A stretch of DNA of 64,000 nucleotides from JABGPL01 sp964387885 (GTDB lineage Bacteria > Electryoneota > AABM5-125-24 > Hatepunaeales > Hatepunaeaceae): the NCBI GenBank assembly GCA_964387885.1, contig CAYLYZ010000008.1, forward strand, positions 1 to 64,000, given 5' to 3'. Below the pieces are notes generated by a model, which saw only the letters and a program-made list of their open reading frames with translations, searched no databases and had not been told where the DNA came from. Shown here piece by piece: positions 35,139-43,095 of the stretch (the stretch's first letter is position 1; every line of letters starts with the position of its first letter). The position numbers and the translations under genes were made by a program.

Positions 35139-35507
35139 TCACCGATTCACACCTTCAATAAAATCCTCCCTAACCGGCGTGAATATATCAAGTACAATCG
35201 TCGCTTCATCTCCCAAACAATCCGCACGATGCGGTACATCGGGAGGAACGGCGAACACATCTCCAGCATTCAAATCTCGAGCTTCACCACCGATCGTCAA
35301 CTTGACTCTCCCAGATTTCACTATACCTAACTGCTCATGCGGATGCGAGTGATCAGGAACACCATATCCCGGAAGAATTTCAGTCTGCACAATCATCATA
35401 GATTCACCTTCAAATCCGTTGAGGATTGAACTTGTGACACCTTCTGCTTGTATTAACTTCGGTGCAGTCTCTATTTTAACAAAGTAATCGATTTTTTTCC
35501 CTGTCAT
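35139..35507 (-). CDS. Cupin-domain protein
   Basis: This is a 122-aa single-domain cupin. Motif 1 is PDHSHPHEQLGIVKSG and motif 2 is FAVPPDVPHRADCLG. Together they give three His and one Glu as likely metal ligands. Such proteins act as small dioxygenases, isomerases or ligand-binding regulators. In an anaerobic catabolic island a sensory or isomerase role is more plausible than an oxygenase, but this is not shown. It lies in the segment that separates bzdN from bzdO. Confidence 0.75.
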   Translation of the reverse strand: MTGKKIDYFVKIETAPKLIQAEGVTSSILNGFEGESMMIVQTEILPGYGVPDHSHPHEQLGIVKSGRVKLTIGGEARDLNAGDVFAVPPDVPHRADCLGDEATIVLDIFTPVREDFIEGVNR

Positions 35508-35587
35508 ATCACTCCCTGAGAAATTATAATGCGACTCAACCGTTGTTCGTTAAGTCCTGCTGCCTGTCTGATGTCGTTGCAAACAAC

Positions 35588-36427
35588 CTAACTCTCATTT
35601 AATTCATCGTAAAATTCGGGATAATACTTTTTCATGCAATCGGGGCACAAACTATGTGAGAATTCAGCATCAGAATGTTCGCGTATATACACTTCAACCT
35701 GCTGCCAAAAACCTTTGTCATCCCGTATTTTCTTGCATCCAGAGCAAATGGGAATTATTCCCCTTAAAGTTTTTATTTCTTCAAGGGCATCCTTCAGTTT
35801 TGAGTGAGTTAAGCTGTTTTGAATTGCTAATCCCACCTGCTCACCAATCATTTCGAAATACTGGATAAACTCTTCGTCAAACATTCCGATCCGCTTATCA
35901 TTAAGCTGGATTATTCCAATTCGCTCACCCCTAGTTTTAATTGGCACTAACGCGACTGATTCATAACCCTGTGAATTACAGTAATTTCGTGTCCTGCTTT
36001 GCCGATCATCTTCAGAAGTTGTCGCTAATAAATTCGTAGTACTACTCGAAAAGAAACTGCCCTTCTCAGTAAAAAAGGACTTCTTCGGATCAAAACTGCC
36101 ACGAATTATGTTGCCACACATGCAATCCAGTAGATAACCTTCTCCATCAGGATCTCGAAGTAAATTCCCATCTTTGTCCTTAGAACATAGACTGTTCTCC
36201 TGCTTTATAAAGGATTCGGGAAAACCATCATACACGAAATACGGATAATCTCCATCATCGTGCAATCTAATGCTAACTGCCTCAACTCCGGAAAAAGTTT
36301 TAATATGGCTGATTATCGTTATCAAAGTATCTCGCAGGTCTGTGAAATTATTGAGTTCAGCACAGATTAATTTCGCGGTCCTTTCCCGTTCAACCAGTTT
36401 CTGGAGTTTATCAATTTTACTGTTCAT
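35588..36427 (-). CDS. GAF-domain sensor protein with C-terminal Cys-rich module
   Basis: This is a 279-aa soluble protein. Residues ~20-210 form a GAF domain (ALVPIKTRGERIGIIQLND). It contains a cysteine cluster insertion (LLDCMCGNII) that could bind a ligand or metal. The last ~55 residues are the module IPICSGCKKIRDDKGFWQQV ... SLCPDCMKKYYPE, found at the C-terminus of many deltaproteobacterial signalling proteins. There is no kinase, cyclase or HTH output domain. It could sense an aromatic or redox signal for the bzd genes around it (inference). Confidence 0.75.
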   Translation of the reverse strand: MNSKIDKLQKLVERERTAKLICAELNNFTDLRDTLITIISHIKTFSGVEAVSIRLHDDGDYPYFVYDGFPESFIKQENSLCSKDKDGNLLRDPDGEGYLLDCMCGNIIRGSFDPKKSFFTEKGSFFSSSTTNLLATTSEDDRQSRTRNYCNSQGYESVALVPIKTRGERIGIIQLNDKRIGMFDEEFIQYFEMIGEQVGLAIQNSLTHSKLKDALEEIKTLRGIIPICSGCKKIRDDKGFWQQVEVYIREHSDAEFSHSLCPDCMKKYYPEFYDELNES

Positions 36428-36594
36428 AAAATCCCATTTAAAGTTCTAAGTTTCTTAGAATTACAAAAAACGCAAAACCTTTCTTCTACATTATACCAGA
36501 AATTGATTAGCACTTTATTGATTATTTCAATCTATTTTCTTATCCAACTATTTATAACGGCATTAACCAACGGTACTGTTACTGGGACAGGGAA

Positions 36595-37719
36595 TCAAAA
36601 TAGATCTTCCGATCCGATCATCTCGAGGAATGCTTCGACCCTGATCCGGAATGGACCAAGAGGATTCGTAGCATCAAACTCAAGCATCAGGTTCGGGATG
36701 TCATTGTCATCTAAAAAAGCTCTCAACGGGACCATGTCCGTCTCGTGGGGATCACAGAATTTCTGCTGGATTATTACCGCACCCTGTACATCCCATTCTT
36801 TTGCCAGCTCAAGAATGTGGTCAAACCGTGTTCGTTTCTCCCAATCTTTCGCGGGGCATGCCGGACGCTTAATGTAACGGTCTGCAATCGCCAGCATCCT
36901 GTCTTCCTGAGGTTCAACCTGGTTCCAGAAATATCTCGTACCGGTACAATGATCATCCATAACAACCGTAGCACCAACATTTTCGGTCATCTCGATAAAT
37001 GGAATATCGTCATTTTCTGAACCAATAAACATCAGTCGTGCATTATCATCCAGATCAATATCACGGTCGGGAAGCTGTGCGAGCACTTTCTTGATTTCTG
37101 CGGAGTGTTCTTCCTTGTCAACCCACATGCTCGAGACTGTCATATACATCGCCTCGGTACCGGTTACCTTCAAGTTCCCATCTTTTCTATATTCATATAC
37201 CTGACGCATCAATTCGCGATTCTCATTTACAACTGCGATACCGTGATCCAAATCTGCATCGGTCAGTTTCTTACCATTATATTCCTCAAAAGCAGCCCTG
37301 AATTTATCCAGTTCTGTGCGATGATATGGAGTGGCACTTGGAGACTGAACTTTCATCGGCATGTATATGTAGTGCTCAAAATCTGTCGGAACGTGCTTTT
37401 TCCAGGACATAAACGATTGACGCAGGTGAATGCAGGATTGTGTCAGTAATATCCCACTCAGATACTCATAACGACCTTTAAGTCCTTGCGCTAAAACATC
37501 CCGGCAGAAGGGACAGTACATACCGAAAATGTGCTTTTCAGCAACATCCTGTGCTTCGTGAGCTCCCAACAAGCGCGCTGGCAGCCAACCGGCTGCTACA
37601 ATGATTTCTTCAGGAGCGTAGCTACAAAAACAACCCATGACTTTTCCACCCGTGCGCTCCTTCCAATCTCGAGCGTAGTCATGACGATTATCGTACCAAT
37701 CTTTAAATTGTGAAAACAT
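36595..37719 (-). CDS. bzdN: Benzoyl-CoA reductase active-site subunit N/BcrC-like
   Basis: This is a 374-aa HgdA/BcrC-family protein. Cysteine regions GCFCSYAPEEIIVAAG, MYCPFCRDVLAQG and IQQKFCDPHETD provide candidate [4Fe-4S] ligands. It pairs with the O subunit to bind benzoyl-CoA. Its length matches BzdN. It is the first gene of the reductase set in transcription order. The remaining subunits follow only after the GAF, cupin, toxin-antitoxin and hypothetical genes, an unusual split. Confidence 0.85.
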   Translation of the reverse strand: MFSQFKDWYDNRHDYARDWKERTGGKVMGCFCSYAPEEIIVAAGWLPARLLGAHEAQDVAEKHIFGMYCPFCRDVLAQGLKGRYEYLSGILLTQSCIHLRQSFMSWKKHVPTDFEHYIYMPMKVQSPSATPYHRTELDKFRAAFEEYNGKKLTDADLDHGIAVVNENRELMRQVYEYRKDGNLKVTGTEAMYMTVSSMWVDKEEHSAEIKKVLAQLPDRDIDLDDNARLMFIGSENDDIPFIEMTENVGATVVMDDHCTGTRYFWNQVEPQEDRMLAIADRYIKRPACPAKDWEKRTRFDHILELAKEWDVQGAVIIQQKFCDPHETDMVPLRAFLDDNDIPNLMLEFDATNPLGPFRIRVEAFLEMIGSEDLF

Positions 37720-37755
37720 TTATCCCTCAATTTGTTAAGTATTATCTTCTCATGA

Positions 37756-37905
37756 GTGCTGTCAGATGCCCTCATCTGACACTTTTCACCTCGCTTAACC
37801 GACAGATATAGGCACCTTACAACACTCTTTAATGTGCTGACAGACGCCCTCGTCTGCCAGTTAAATCGTTGATTGTTATTACTGTCTCACGAGGGTGAGT
37901 GACAG
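37756..37905. repeat. Three palindromic hairpins (family A)
   Basis: TGTCAGATG/CATCTGACA (37760-37781) and CTGACAGACG/CGTCTGCCAG (37837-37860) both have loop CCCT. A reverse-oriented unit with GAGG loop lies at 37882-37905. The first shows an AT pair where other copies have GC, with its partner changed too. Confidence 0.85.
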
Positions 37906-37919
37906 CACGAACGAAACAC

Positions 37920-38687
37920 TTATTTATCCTTCCACTGTGGTAAACGCTTTTCAAGGAACGCATTCAGTCCCTCAATTGCATCTTCAGTTTCCATCAGTTT
38001 GAAACGATATAGTTCATCTATCAGCGTTGCCGATTCTTTTGGTGAATGGGCTAAGCTAAGCAAGGCAGCGGATTTTGACAACTCCATTACTGCCCGACTG
38101 TTATTCGTGAATCGAGCCGCAAGTGCATCAACGTCATCGTCAAGTGATTTTTCTGTAGAAAGTTTTGATACCAATCCCATCTTGAATGAATCTTCAGCGC
38201 TGTAAATATCACCTGATAAAACTAACTCCAATGTTGAACTGTACCCGATTTTTGTGACAAAATGCGCCAGGGCTACCGGAGGAAAAACTCCAACCTTAAT
38301 CTCGGGCTGACCAAACTTCGCCCTTTCAGATGCGACGATAAAGTCGCACATTCCTGCAACTTCACAGCCGCCCCCCAGACATACACCACCAACAGCAGCT
38401 ATTGTTAACACGGGGAATGTTCGAATCAATTCACAAAGCTCCCCAAAGACATCCAGCATTTTTTCAAAGTTTTCCGGCAAGTGCTCCCCTACATCCGCAC
38501 CAGCCGACCAGGCTTTTCCCTGTCCCTTGAAAACAATAATCCGAATATTGGTGTTGCTCTTGGCATCTTTCAATACATCTATTAATTCCTGCATAACCGC
38601 ACCGGTCATTATGTTAACCGGCGGATTATCGATTTTTATATCCAAACGATGTTCTAACGCTTCCGTTTTAATAAATTTCTTTTCCAT
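37920..38687 (-). CDS. dch: Cyclohexa-1,5-diene-1-carbonyl-CoA hydratase (crotonase family)
   Basis: The start is the ATG at 38685-38687 with CGGAATT upstream. A longer frame to 38726 is rejected. The 255-aa crotonase has oxyanion-hole segments AWSAGADVGE and GGVCLGGGCEVAG. The segment KFGQPEIKVGVFPPVALAHF is characteristic of dienoyl-CoA hydratases of benzoyl-CoA pathways (Dch/BzdW/BamR). It adds water to the product of the reductase to give 6-hydroxycyclohex-1-ene-1-carbonyl-CoA. It lies just upstream of bzdN in the same orientation. Confidence 0.8.
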   Translation of the reverse strand: MEKKFIKTEALEHRLDIKIDNPPVNIMTGAVMQELIDVLKDAKSNTNIRIIVFKGQGKAWSAGADVGEHLPENFEKMLDVFGELCELIRTFPVLTIAAVGGVCLGGGCEVAGMCDFIVASERAKFGQPEIKVGVFPPVALAHFVTKIGYSSTLELVLSGDIYSAEDSFKMGLVSKLSTEKSLDDDVDALAARFTNNSRAVMELSKSAALLSLAHSPKESATLIDELYRFKLMETEDAIEGLNAFLEKRLPQWKDK

Positions 38688-38746
38688 AATTCCGTTATCC
38701 CTTGTTTGTGCGTTTTCAGGACGCATGCCATACGCCCTACACAGCG

Positions 38747-39205
38747 TTAACCACCCTCAACCTTGAATGGTAGACAAGAATTCGCCAGAAATGCCTTTGA
38801 TTTCTCAATGAATTCTTCATCTGACAATTTCCGTTCACGCCATTCGAGGTCACCCGTCTCGAAACCAAGTAAAACATTTGAAGAGAGCCTTACCGCTTCA
38901 ACTGACAACTCGTATAGATGAGTACATCCACCCGATCTTCCGAGCAAATCAGCCATCTTGCGGGTAATGCCTCTCTCGATTTTTAATCCTCGTAAGTTCC
39001 GAACATATTTGACCGTGTTTACGCAAATTCTAAACGGACTTTTCACCATTTGCGCTTTTGCATCGAGGATCTCCCGGCTCTTAATGTTGACTTTAATCTC
39101 AACTCGCATATTGTGGTTCAGATCGAGCAACGAAGCCTTCGTCATTATATGTTCATCATCGTCGCGACGAACAGAGGCATTTATGTTACGTTCGTAGATT
39201 TCCAT
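38747..39205 (-). CDS. DUF2889 family protein
   Basis: This is a 152-aa protein. The pattern DDDEHIMTKASLLDLNHNMRVEI, then IKIERGITRKMADLLGRSGGCTHLYEL, fits DUF2889, a family of unknown function. A conserved Gly-Gly-Cys-Thr-His segment could be a catalytic or metal site. It lies between thiolase and the dienoyl-CoA hydratase genes. DUF2889 genes tend to sit near acyl-CoA metabolism, so a CoA-ester related role is plausible but unproven. Confidence 0.65.
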   Translation of the reverse strand: MEIYERNINASVRRDDDEHIMTKASLLDLNHNMRVEIKVNIKSREILDAKAQMVKSPFRICVNTVKYVRNLRGLKIERGITRKMADLLGRSGGCTHLYELSVEAVRLSSNVLLGFETGDLEWRERKLSDEEFIEKSKAFLANSCLPFKVEGG

Positions 39206-39211
39206 GTGTTA

Positions 39212-39320
39212 AGTTGGCAAGTTTACAAGTTTGCAAGTTAGCAAGTTTCAGGCAAGATGTTCTCTCTCCCTTATCACTTTTCAACTTGCAAACTTGTCAA
39301 CTTTAGAACCTGTTAACTTT
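39212..39320. repeat. AAGTTNNC-array inverted repeat without a gene (family C)
   Basis: AAGTTGGCAAGTTTACAAG and following units (39212-39250) face the inverted array CAACTTGCAAACTTGTCAAC (39280-39320) across about 30 nt. The right end runs into the thiolase 3' end. The same units bracket the four-helix bundle gene at 43135, so this looks like an empty copy. Confidence 0.75.
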
Positions 39321-40506
39321 CTCTCTTTATAACCATCCCCGTCGTAACACCACCGCCACCACAAATAGCAGCAACGCCAAATTCTTTGTTATGGGTTTTC
39401 AGTGCATGATATAGAGTTGTTACGATACGTGCACCTGAGATTCCGGTCGGGTGGCCAAGGGCGATTGCTCCACCGTTCACATTTAACTTTGACCTGTCCC
39501 ATTTCAGGACTGCTTCATTAGCAAGAACCTGGATAGCGAATGCCTCATTGACTTCGATCAAGTCCATATCAGCAAGCGACATACCTGCATTCTCAAGAGC
39601 CAATGGAATAACAAATCCCGGACCTTCACCCATTGTTTCGTTTGGGACCGAGGCTTTGGCAAATCCGAGAACTGAGAATAATGGTTTTGCTCCCAGTTCA
39701 GCAGCCTTATCCTTTGAGGTCACAACCATCGCACATGCACCATCTGACATTCCACATGCGTTCCCAGCTGTGACAGTTCCACCTTTGCGGAAGACTGCCG
39801 GAAGTTTCCCCATTTTCTCAACACTGACCGGCCAGCGGATTGTCTCATCTTTTGCAAAGATCACCTCTTCAGCACGTTTATGTGCAGGAGGTACTGTGAT
39901 CGGTACGACCTCTTCATTGAAATAGCCGTTTTCCCAAGCTTTAAAGGCTTTCTCATGAGACTCAGCTGCAAATTGATCCTGCTCTTCACGCGGGATTTTG
40001 TACTTGTCCCACAGTTTCTCAGCGGTTCCGCCCATGCCCATTCCGGCAACCGGATCGACTGAATCTGACCAGCCATCTTCGAGATTCTTGTCACCCATTT
40101 TAAATCCCGACCAGCGTGTATTCTTCAGCAGATATGGGATTGTGCTCATTGAGTCAAATCCTCCAACCATCACAACCTGGCTTTCACCAAGTCGAATAGC
40201 CTGAGAGGCAAAACCAATAGCACGCATACCAGAGGGACACGCCATATTAAGTGTAATCGCCGGGGCATCCATTGTCACACCACCTCTTACAGCGGCAGTC
40301 CTCGCTGGATTTACTCGGTTTCCCGCCTGTCTGCAGGATCCGAGGATTACATCATCAATTTGATCACCGGTGATTCCGGCGCGTTCGATAGCAGCTTTAA
40401 TTGCGACTGCTCCAATGTCGTAAGATGCCATTTTCTTCAACGTCCCACCGAATGACCCCATCGGAGTCCGGCAGGCGGAGATGGCAACTATGTCTTGTAA
40501 TTTCAT
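39313..40506 (-). CDS. Acetyl-CoA acyltransferase (thiolase)
   Basis: This is a 397-aa thiolase II. The nucleophile Cys is in NMACPSGMRAIG, the His in EVNEAFAIQ and GHPTGISGAR, and the second Cys in AICGGGGVTTGM. It cleaves a 3-oxoacyl-CoA with CoA. In this locus the natural substrates are 3-oxopimelyl-CoA (to glutaryl-CoA plus acetyl-CoA) and acetoacetyl-CoA. Its start overlaps the upstream hypothetical nuclease-like gene by 4 nt. Confidence 0.9.
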   Translation of the reverse strand: MKLQDIVAISACRTPMGSFGGTLKKMASYDIGAVAIKAAIERAGITGDQIDDVILGSCRQAGNRVNPARTAAVRGGVTMDAPAITLNMACPSGMRAIGFASQAIRLGESQVVMVGGFDSMSTIPYLLKNTRWSGFKMGDKNLEDGWSDSVDPVAGMGMGGTAEKLWDKYKIPREEQDQFAAESHEKAFKAWENGYFNEEVVPITVPPAHKRAEEVIFAKDETIRWPVSVEKMGKLPAVFRKGGTVTAGNACGMSDGACAMVVTSKDKAAELGAKPLFSVLGFAKASVPNETMGEGPGFVIPLALENAGMSLADMDLIEVNEAFAIQVLANEAVLKWDRSKLNVNGGAIALGHPTGISGARIVTTLYHALKTHNKEFGVAAICGGGGVTTGMVIKRES

Positions 40507-41219
40507 TTGTTAAATGCACTCCTTAATGGAATTGCTTTGTACGTATATTTTTGTTTTTCTAAACAAAATGAATACTGCCTTTCCCCCGGATTTCGGAGGA
40601 TAAATATCCTGTCGAAAAAACCGCTAAAAAGTTCACCTTTTAGCATTTCAGTCAGATGTCTTTCAACAATATCCAGAGATTTCTCTGACTTCATCCAAAC
40701 CGCAAGTGGCAGATTAGGCCAAATTCCAAGATGGTTCTCTGAACATTTCTTAATTCTGATTCTTTCCAGACTTTTTGTCTTTCTTGTAATAGCATTGAAG
40801 ATTGCCTCAGCATTCTTCTCGTACACCTCACTTTTATTCACATCCGGTGCTTCCTGGTTATTAAGATAAATCGTTCCATCAATTCCCTCAGAATAAACTT
40901 CTCCCTCTTCAAGGTCATTTGTTTTCTGCCGTTCTTCTTTTCTATAATTCTCGTTTGTTGCTTCTGTTACTTCCAATCCTATCGTATTACCATTTGGCAT
41001 TCTAAAAATAAAATCCGGTGGATCATTTTTTGGTGAAAGCTCCTCAATCACCATCGGGTAAATCCCACTTTTCTTGTTTTTCTTCAATAGCGATAAATAC
41101 ATTCCCAGTTGATGCCGTTCAGGACGTCGTCTATTGTCGATTGATTTTAACCCGGCACTGGTTGTGAAACCTGTTATTATTCTGTTAAGCTCCTTTTGTG
41201 ATTGGATGTTTAGTTTCAT
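40503..41219 (-). CDS. Hypothetical protein with restriction-endonuclease-like core
   Basis: This is a 238-aa soluble protein. The segment DPPDFIFRMPNGNTIGLEVTE resembles the PD-(D/E)xK nuclease core, with the usual Lys replaced by Thr. The rest is not recognised. The gene begins 5 nt beyond the DUF559 cassette repeat, which supplies its GAGAGG ribosome site, and overlaps the thiolase start by 4 nt. It is therefore translated with the thiolase. A nuclease-like gene coupled to a catabolic thiolase is odd and suggests late insertion. Confidence 0.55.
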   Translation of the reverse strand: MKLNIQSQKELNRIITGFTTSAGLKSIDNRRRPERHQLGMYLSLLKKNKKSGIYPMVIEELSPKNDPPDFIFRMPNGNTIGLEVTEATNENYRKEERQKTNDLEEGEVYSEGIDGTIYLNNQEAPDVNKSEVYEKNAEAIFNAITRKTKSLERIRIKKCSENHLGIWPNLPLAVWMKSEKSLDIVERHLTEMLKGELFSGFFDRIFILRNPGERQYSFCLEKQKYTYKAIPLRSAFNK

Positions 41220-41223
41220 CCTC

Positions 41224-41595
41224 TCACCCCCCCTTTAATTCCCCCCCGCAAGCGGGGGGGAGATTGGCGGCTACTTTATCCCAGATAACCGTAAGTACTC
41301 CCTCCAAATTCTGTTTAACCTCAATGTTTGTGAATCGCAATACTTGAAACCCAAAGGATTTTAAGTATTTATCTCTTATAGAATCTTCTTGCTTGTTTTT
41401 AGAATGATAATGTTGTCCACCATCAATCTCGATAATAATGCCAACTTGTAATGATACAAAATCGCATATATATTTCCCGATTGGACGCTGTCTGTTAAAC
41501 TTTACCTGCAACCTTTTGGCTCTTAATCGCGACCAAACAAGATGTTCCGTATCCGTCATATTTACTCGAAGTTCTCGAGCTCGTTTCAATGTCAA
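41224..41595 (-). CDS. DUF559 (Vsr-like) endonuclease-domain protein
   Basis: This is a 123-aa protein with the DUF559 signature: TDTEHLVWSRLRAKRL, then FNRQRPIGKYICDFVSLQVGIIIEIDGGQH. The Asp and Glu residues form a PD-(D/E)xK-type metal site, and later LRFTNIEV completes the core. The C-terminal tail NLPPACGGELKGG is encoded by the flanking palindromic repeat, and the stop lies at its end. Gene and repeat therefore behave as one unit. Function is unknown. DNA nicking similar to Vsr is a family-based guess. Confidence 0.85.
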   Translation of the reverse strand: MTLKRARELRVNMTDTEHLVWSRLRAKRLQVKFNRQRPIGKYICDFVSLQVGIIIEIDGGQHYHSKNKQEDSIRDKYLKSFGFQVLRFTNIEVKQNLEGVLTVIWDKVAANLPPACGGELKGG

Positions 41596-41695
41596 TTCGG
41601 AAACTGACGGTAATTGTTTCTTAATAAATCTAATTTTATCCCCAATCCTAAGACATAATCTCCCCCCCGCTTGCGGGGGGGATTAAGGGGGGGGG
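41226..41695. mobile_element. Inverted-repeat cassette carrying the DUF559 gene (family E)
   Basis: About 40-bp inverted repeats bound this ~470-bp unit. The left copy (41226-41265) and right copy (41657-41695) each contain the palindrome CCCCCCCGC/GCGGGGGGG followed by AATT(A)AAGGGGG. They are reverse complements with only small differences. The only gene inside is DUF559. No transposase is present. Mobility is inferred from the structure. Confidence 0.65.
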
Positions 41696-41709
41696 CATGC
41701 CTAATCTAA

Positions 41710-41949
41710 TTAGAAATCCCCTCGAGGCATAGCAAAACCAACCACACCTGCAAACACTCCAACAATTGCAAAGAACACACCCATAGGCAAATCAAACGGC
41801 ATTACGATCAAACCTACAAACGGGCCGACTATAATCGGCACCAGAATATTGAGCCTGCGTTGTGTCGGTTTAGAAATGTTGAACTGCTTATGTATTATTG
41901 CCAGTACTATGTAAATCGCACCAACGAAAATTATTGCGTATCCGACCAT
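41710..41949 (-). CDS. Small membrane protein
   Basis: This is a 79-aa protein with two or three hydrophobic segments (MVGYAIIFVGAIYIVLAII, ILVPIIVGPFVGLIVMPF, GVFFAIVGVFAGVVGFAM). The pattern helix - basic/polar linker KPTQRRLNILVP - helix - helix is shared with the 83-aa protein encoded immediately upstream (41972-42223). The two are probably diverged duplicates that work together. Family not recognised. Confidence 0.6.
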   Translation of the reverse strand: MVGYAIIFVGAIYIVLAIIHKQFNISKPTQRRLNILVPIIVGPFVGLIVMPFDLPMGVFFAIVGVFAGVVGFAMPRGDF

Positions 41950-41971
41950 ATGTAAGGTGCATATCCTGTTT

Positions 41972-42223
41972 CTACAAATGCATGTCCCGCATTTTCATCG
42001 AGATAAGACCAGCAAGCAATCCTGATGCAATTATTAGGAGTCCTGTCCTGAACTCACCAATGACCACGAAGAGTATCCCAATTACTCCTCCAATTATCAT
42101 GGGTCCTAAAATGTTGATCTTAGGTTGAAGATCCCTGGGAGTCTTAAAAACTGTGTGATACACTGCCAATAATATTAGGAATACGATAGCACCAACAACC
42201 GCACTCGATGCGTAAAATATCAC
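41972..42223 (-). CDS. Small membrane protein, paralog of the next gene
   Basis: This is an 83-aa protein with a first transmembrane helix (VVGAIVFLILLAVYHTVF), the linker TPRDLQPKINILGPMI, and two further helices (GGVIGILFVVIG, GLLIIASGLLAGLI). The linker INILGP aligns with LNILVP of the 79-aa protein downstream. The genes are 22 bp apart. No function can be assigned. Confidence 0.6.
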   Translation of the reverse strand: MIFYASSAVVGAIVFLILLAVYHTVFKTPRDLQPKINILGPMIIGGVIGILFVVIGEFRTGLLIIASGLLAGLISMKMRDMHL

Positions 42224-42252
42224 CAGAGCCTCCTAAGCAGTTTCCCACTCAA

Positions 42253-42320
42253 TTTATCTTTGTGTCCTTTGTGCCTAAGTGGAAATGAGCTTTACCACAA
42301 AGACACAAAGGTACGAAGTA
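42253..42320. repeat. CTTTGTG-type inverted repeat without a gene (family D)
   Basis: CTTTGTGTCCTTTGTGCC (from 42258) faces the inverse unit ACCACAAAGACACAAAGG (from 42293) across about 15 nt. The same sequence family brackets the GxxExxY gene at 51169. This copy has no gene inside. Confidence 0.75.
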
Positions 42321-42325
42321 AAGGC

Positions 42326-43072
42326 TTAGATATATTGCCCGCCATCGACTTTAATAACTTCACCGGTAACGTGACGCACGAAATCACTGCAGAAGAAACT
42401 CACAACATGCGAAACATCTTCAGGTGTGCCGAGACGATTAACTACTGTCTCACCAAGCGAAGCCTTCTTAGCTTCTTCAGGCATAGCATCCATCATGTCC
42501 GTAAGAATCAATCCAGGTGCAACTGCATTACAAACTACGTTTGCCCGACCAAGTTCTTTTGCTACCGTCTTAACCAAACCAATAATTCCGGCTTTGGAAG
42601 CAGCATAATTAGCCTGCCCAAACTTTCCACGCATACCATTGATTGACGTCAGACATACAATGCGTCCATATTTGGCTTCGCGCATAACGGGAGCAGCTGC
42701 ACGGATATAATTGAAGTAACCTTTGAGGTTAATATTCATGACCGCATCCCATTTGTCCTCGGTCATCTTCCAGATGACTCCGTCACGGTTGACACCGGCG
42801 TTGCAAACGAGAATATCCAGTTTGCCCCATTCTTTCATTACGGTATCGACCATTTTCTGGGCATCATCAAACGCTGAAACATCTGCTTGCACAACCAGTG
42901 CTTTTCGTCCCATCTTGCGGATCTGCTCCGCAATTGCTTCTGCTTCGTCCGAGTGCTTGCGGTAATTAAGAGCTACATCAGCTCCATCTTTTGCCAGTTC
43001 TAAAGCAACAGCAGCCCCGATTCCGAGCGAACCACCGGTAACTATTGCAGTTTTATTATCTAAAAATCCCAT
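42326..43072 (-). CDS. Short-chain dehydrogenase/reductase, FabG/3-hydroxyacyl-CoA type
   Basis: This is a 248-aa SDR. The cofactor motif is TGGSLGIGAAV, the NNAG equivalent is VCNAGVN, and the catalytic residues are in the Ser-Tyr-Lys pattern CLTSINGMRGKFGQANYAASK. The C-terminal VDGGQYI is typical of FabG/PhaB-like enzymes. The basic residue NYRKH after beta2 suggests NADP(H). In the island it may interconvert 3-hydroxypimelyl-CoA or 3-hydroxybutyryl-CoA with the 3-oxo form. No classical HbdA-type dehydrogenase is present in the window. Confidence 0.85.
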   Translation of the reverse strand: MGFLDNKTAIVTGGSLGIGAAVALELAKDGADVALNYRKHSDEAEAIAEQIRKMGRKALVVQADVSAFDDAQKMVDTVMKEWGKLDILVCNAGVNRDGVIWKMTEDKWDAVMNINLKGYFNYIRAAAPVMREAKYGRIVCLTSINGMRGKFGQANYAASKAGIIGLVKTVAKELGRANVVCNAVAPGLILTDMMDAMPEEAKKASLGETVVNRLGTPEDVSHVVSFFCSDFVRHVTGEVIKVDGGQYI

Positions 43073-43095
43073 TGTTCTCTCTTTGTTTTAGTTTT

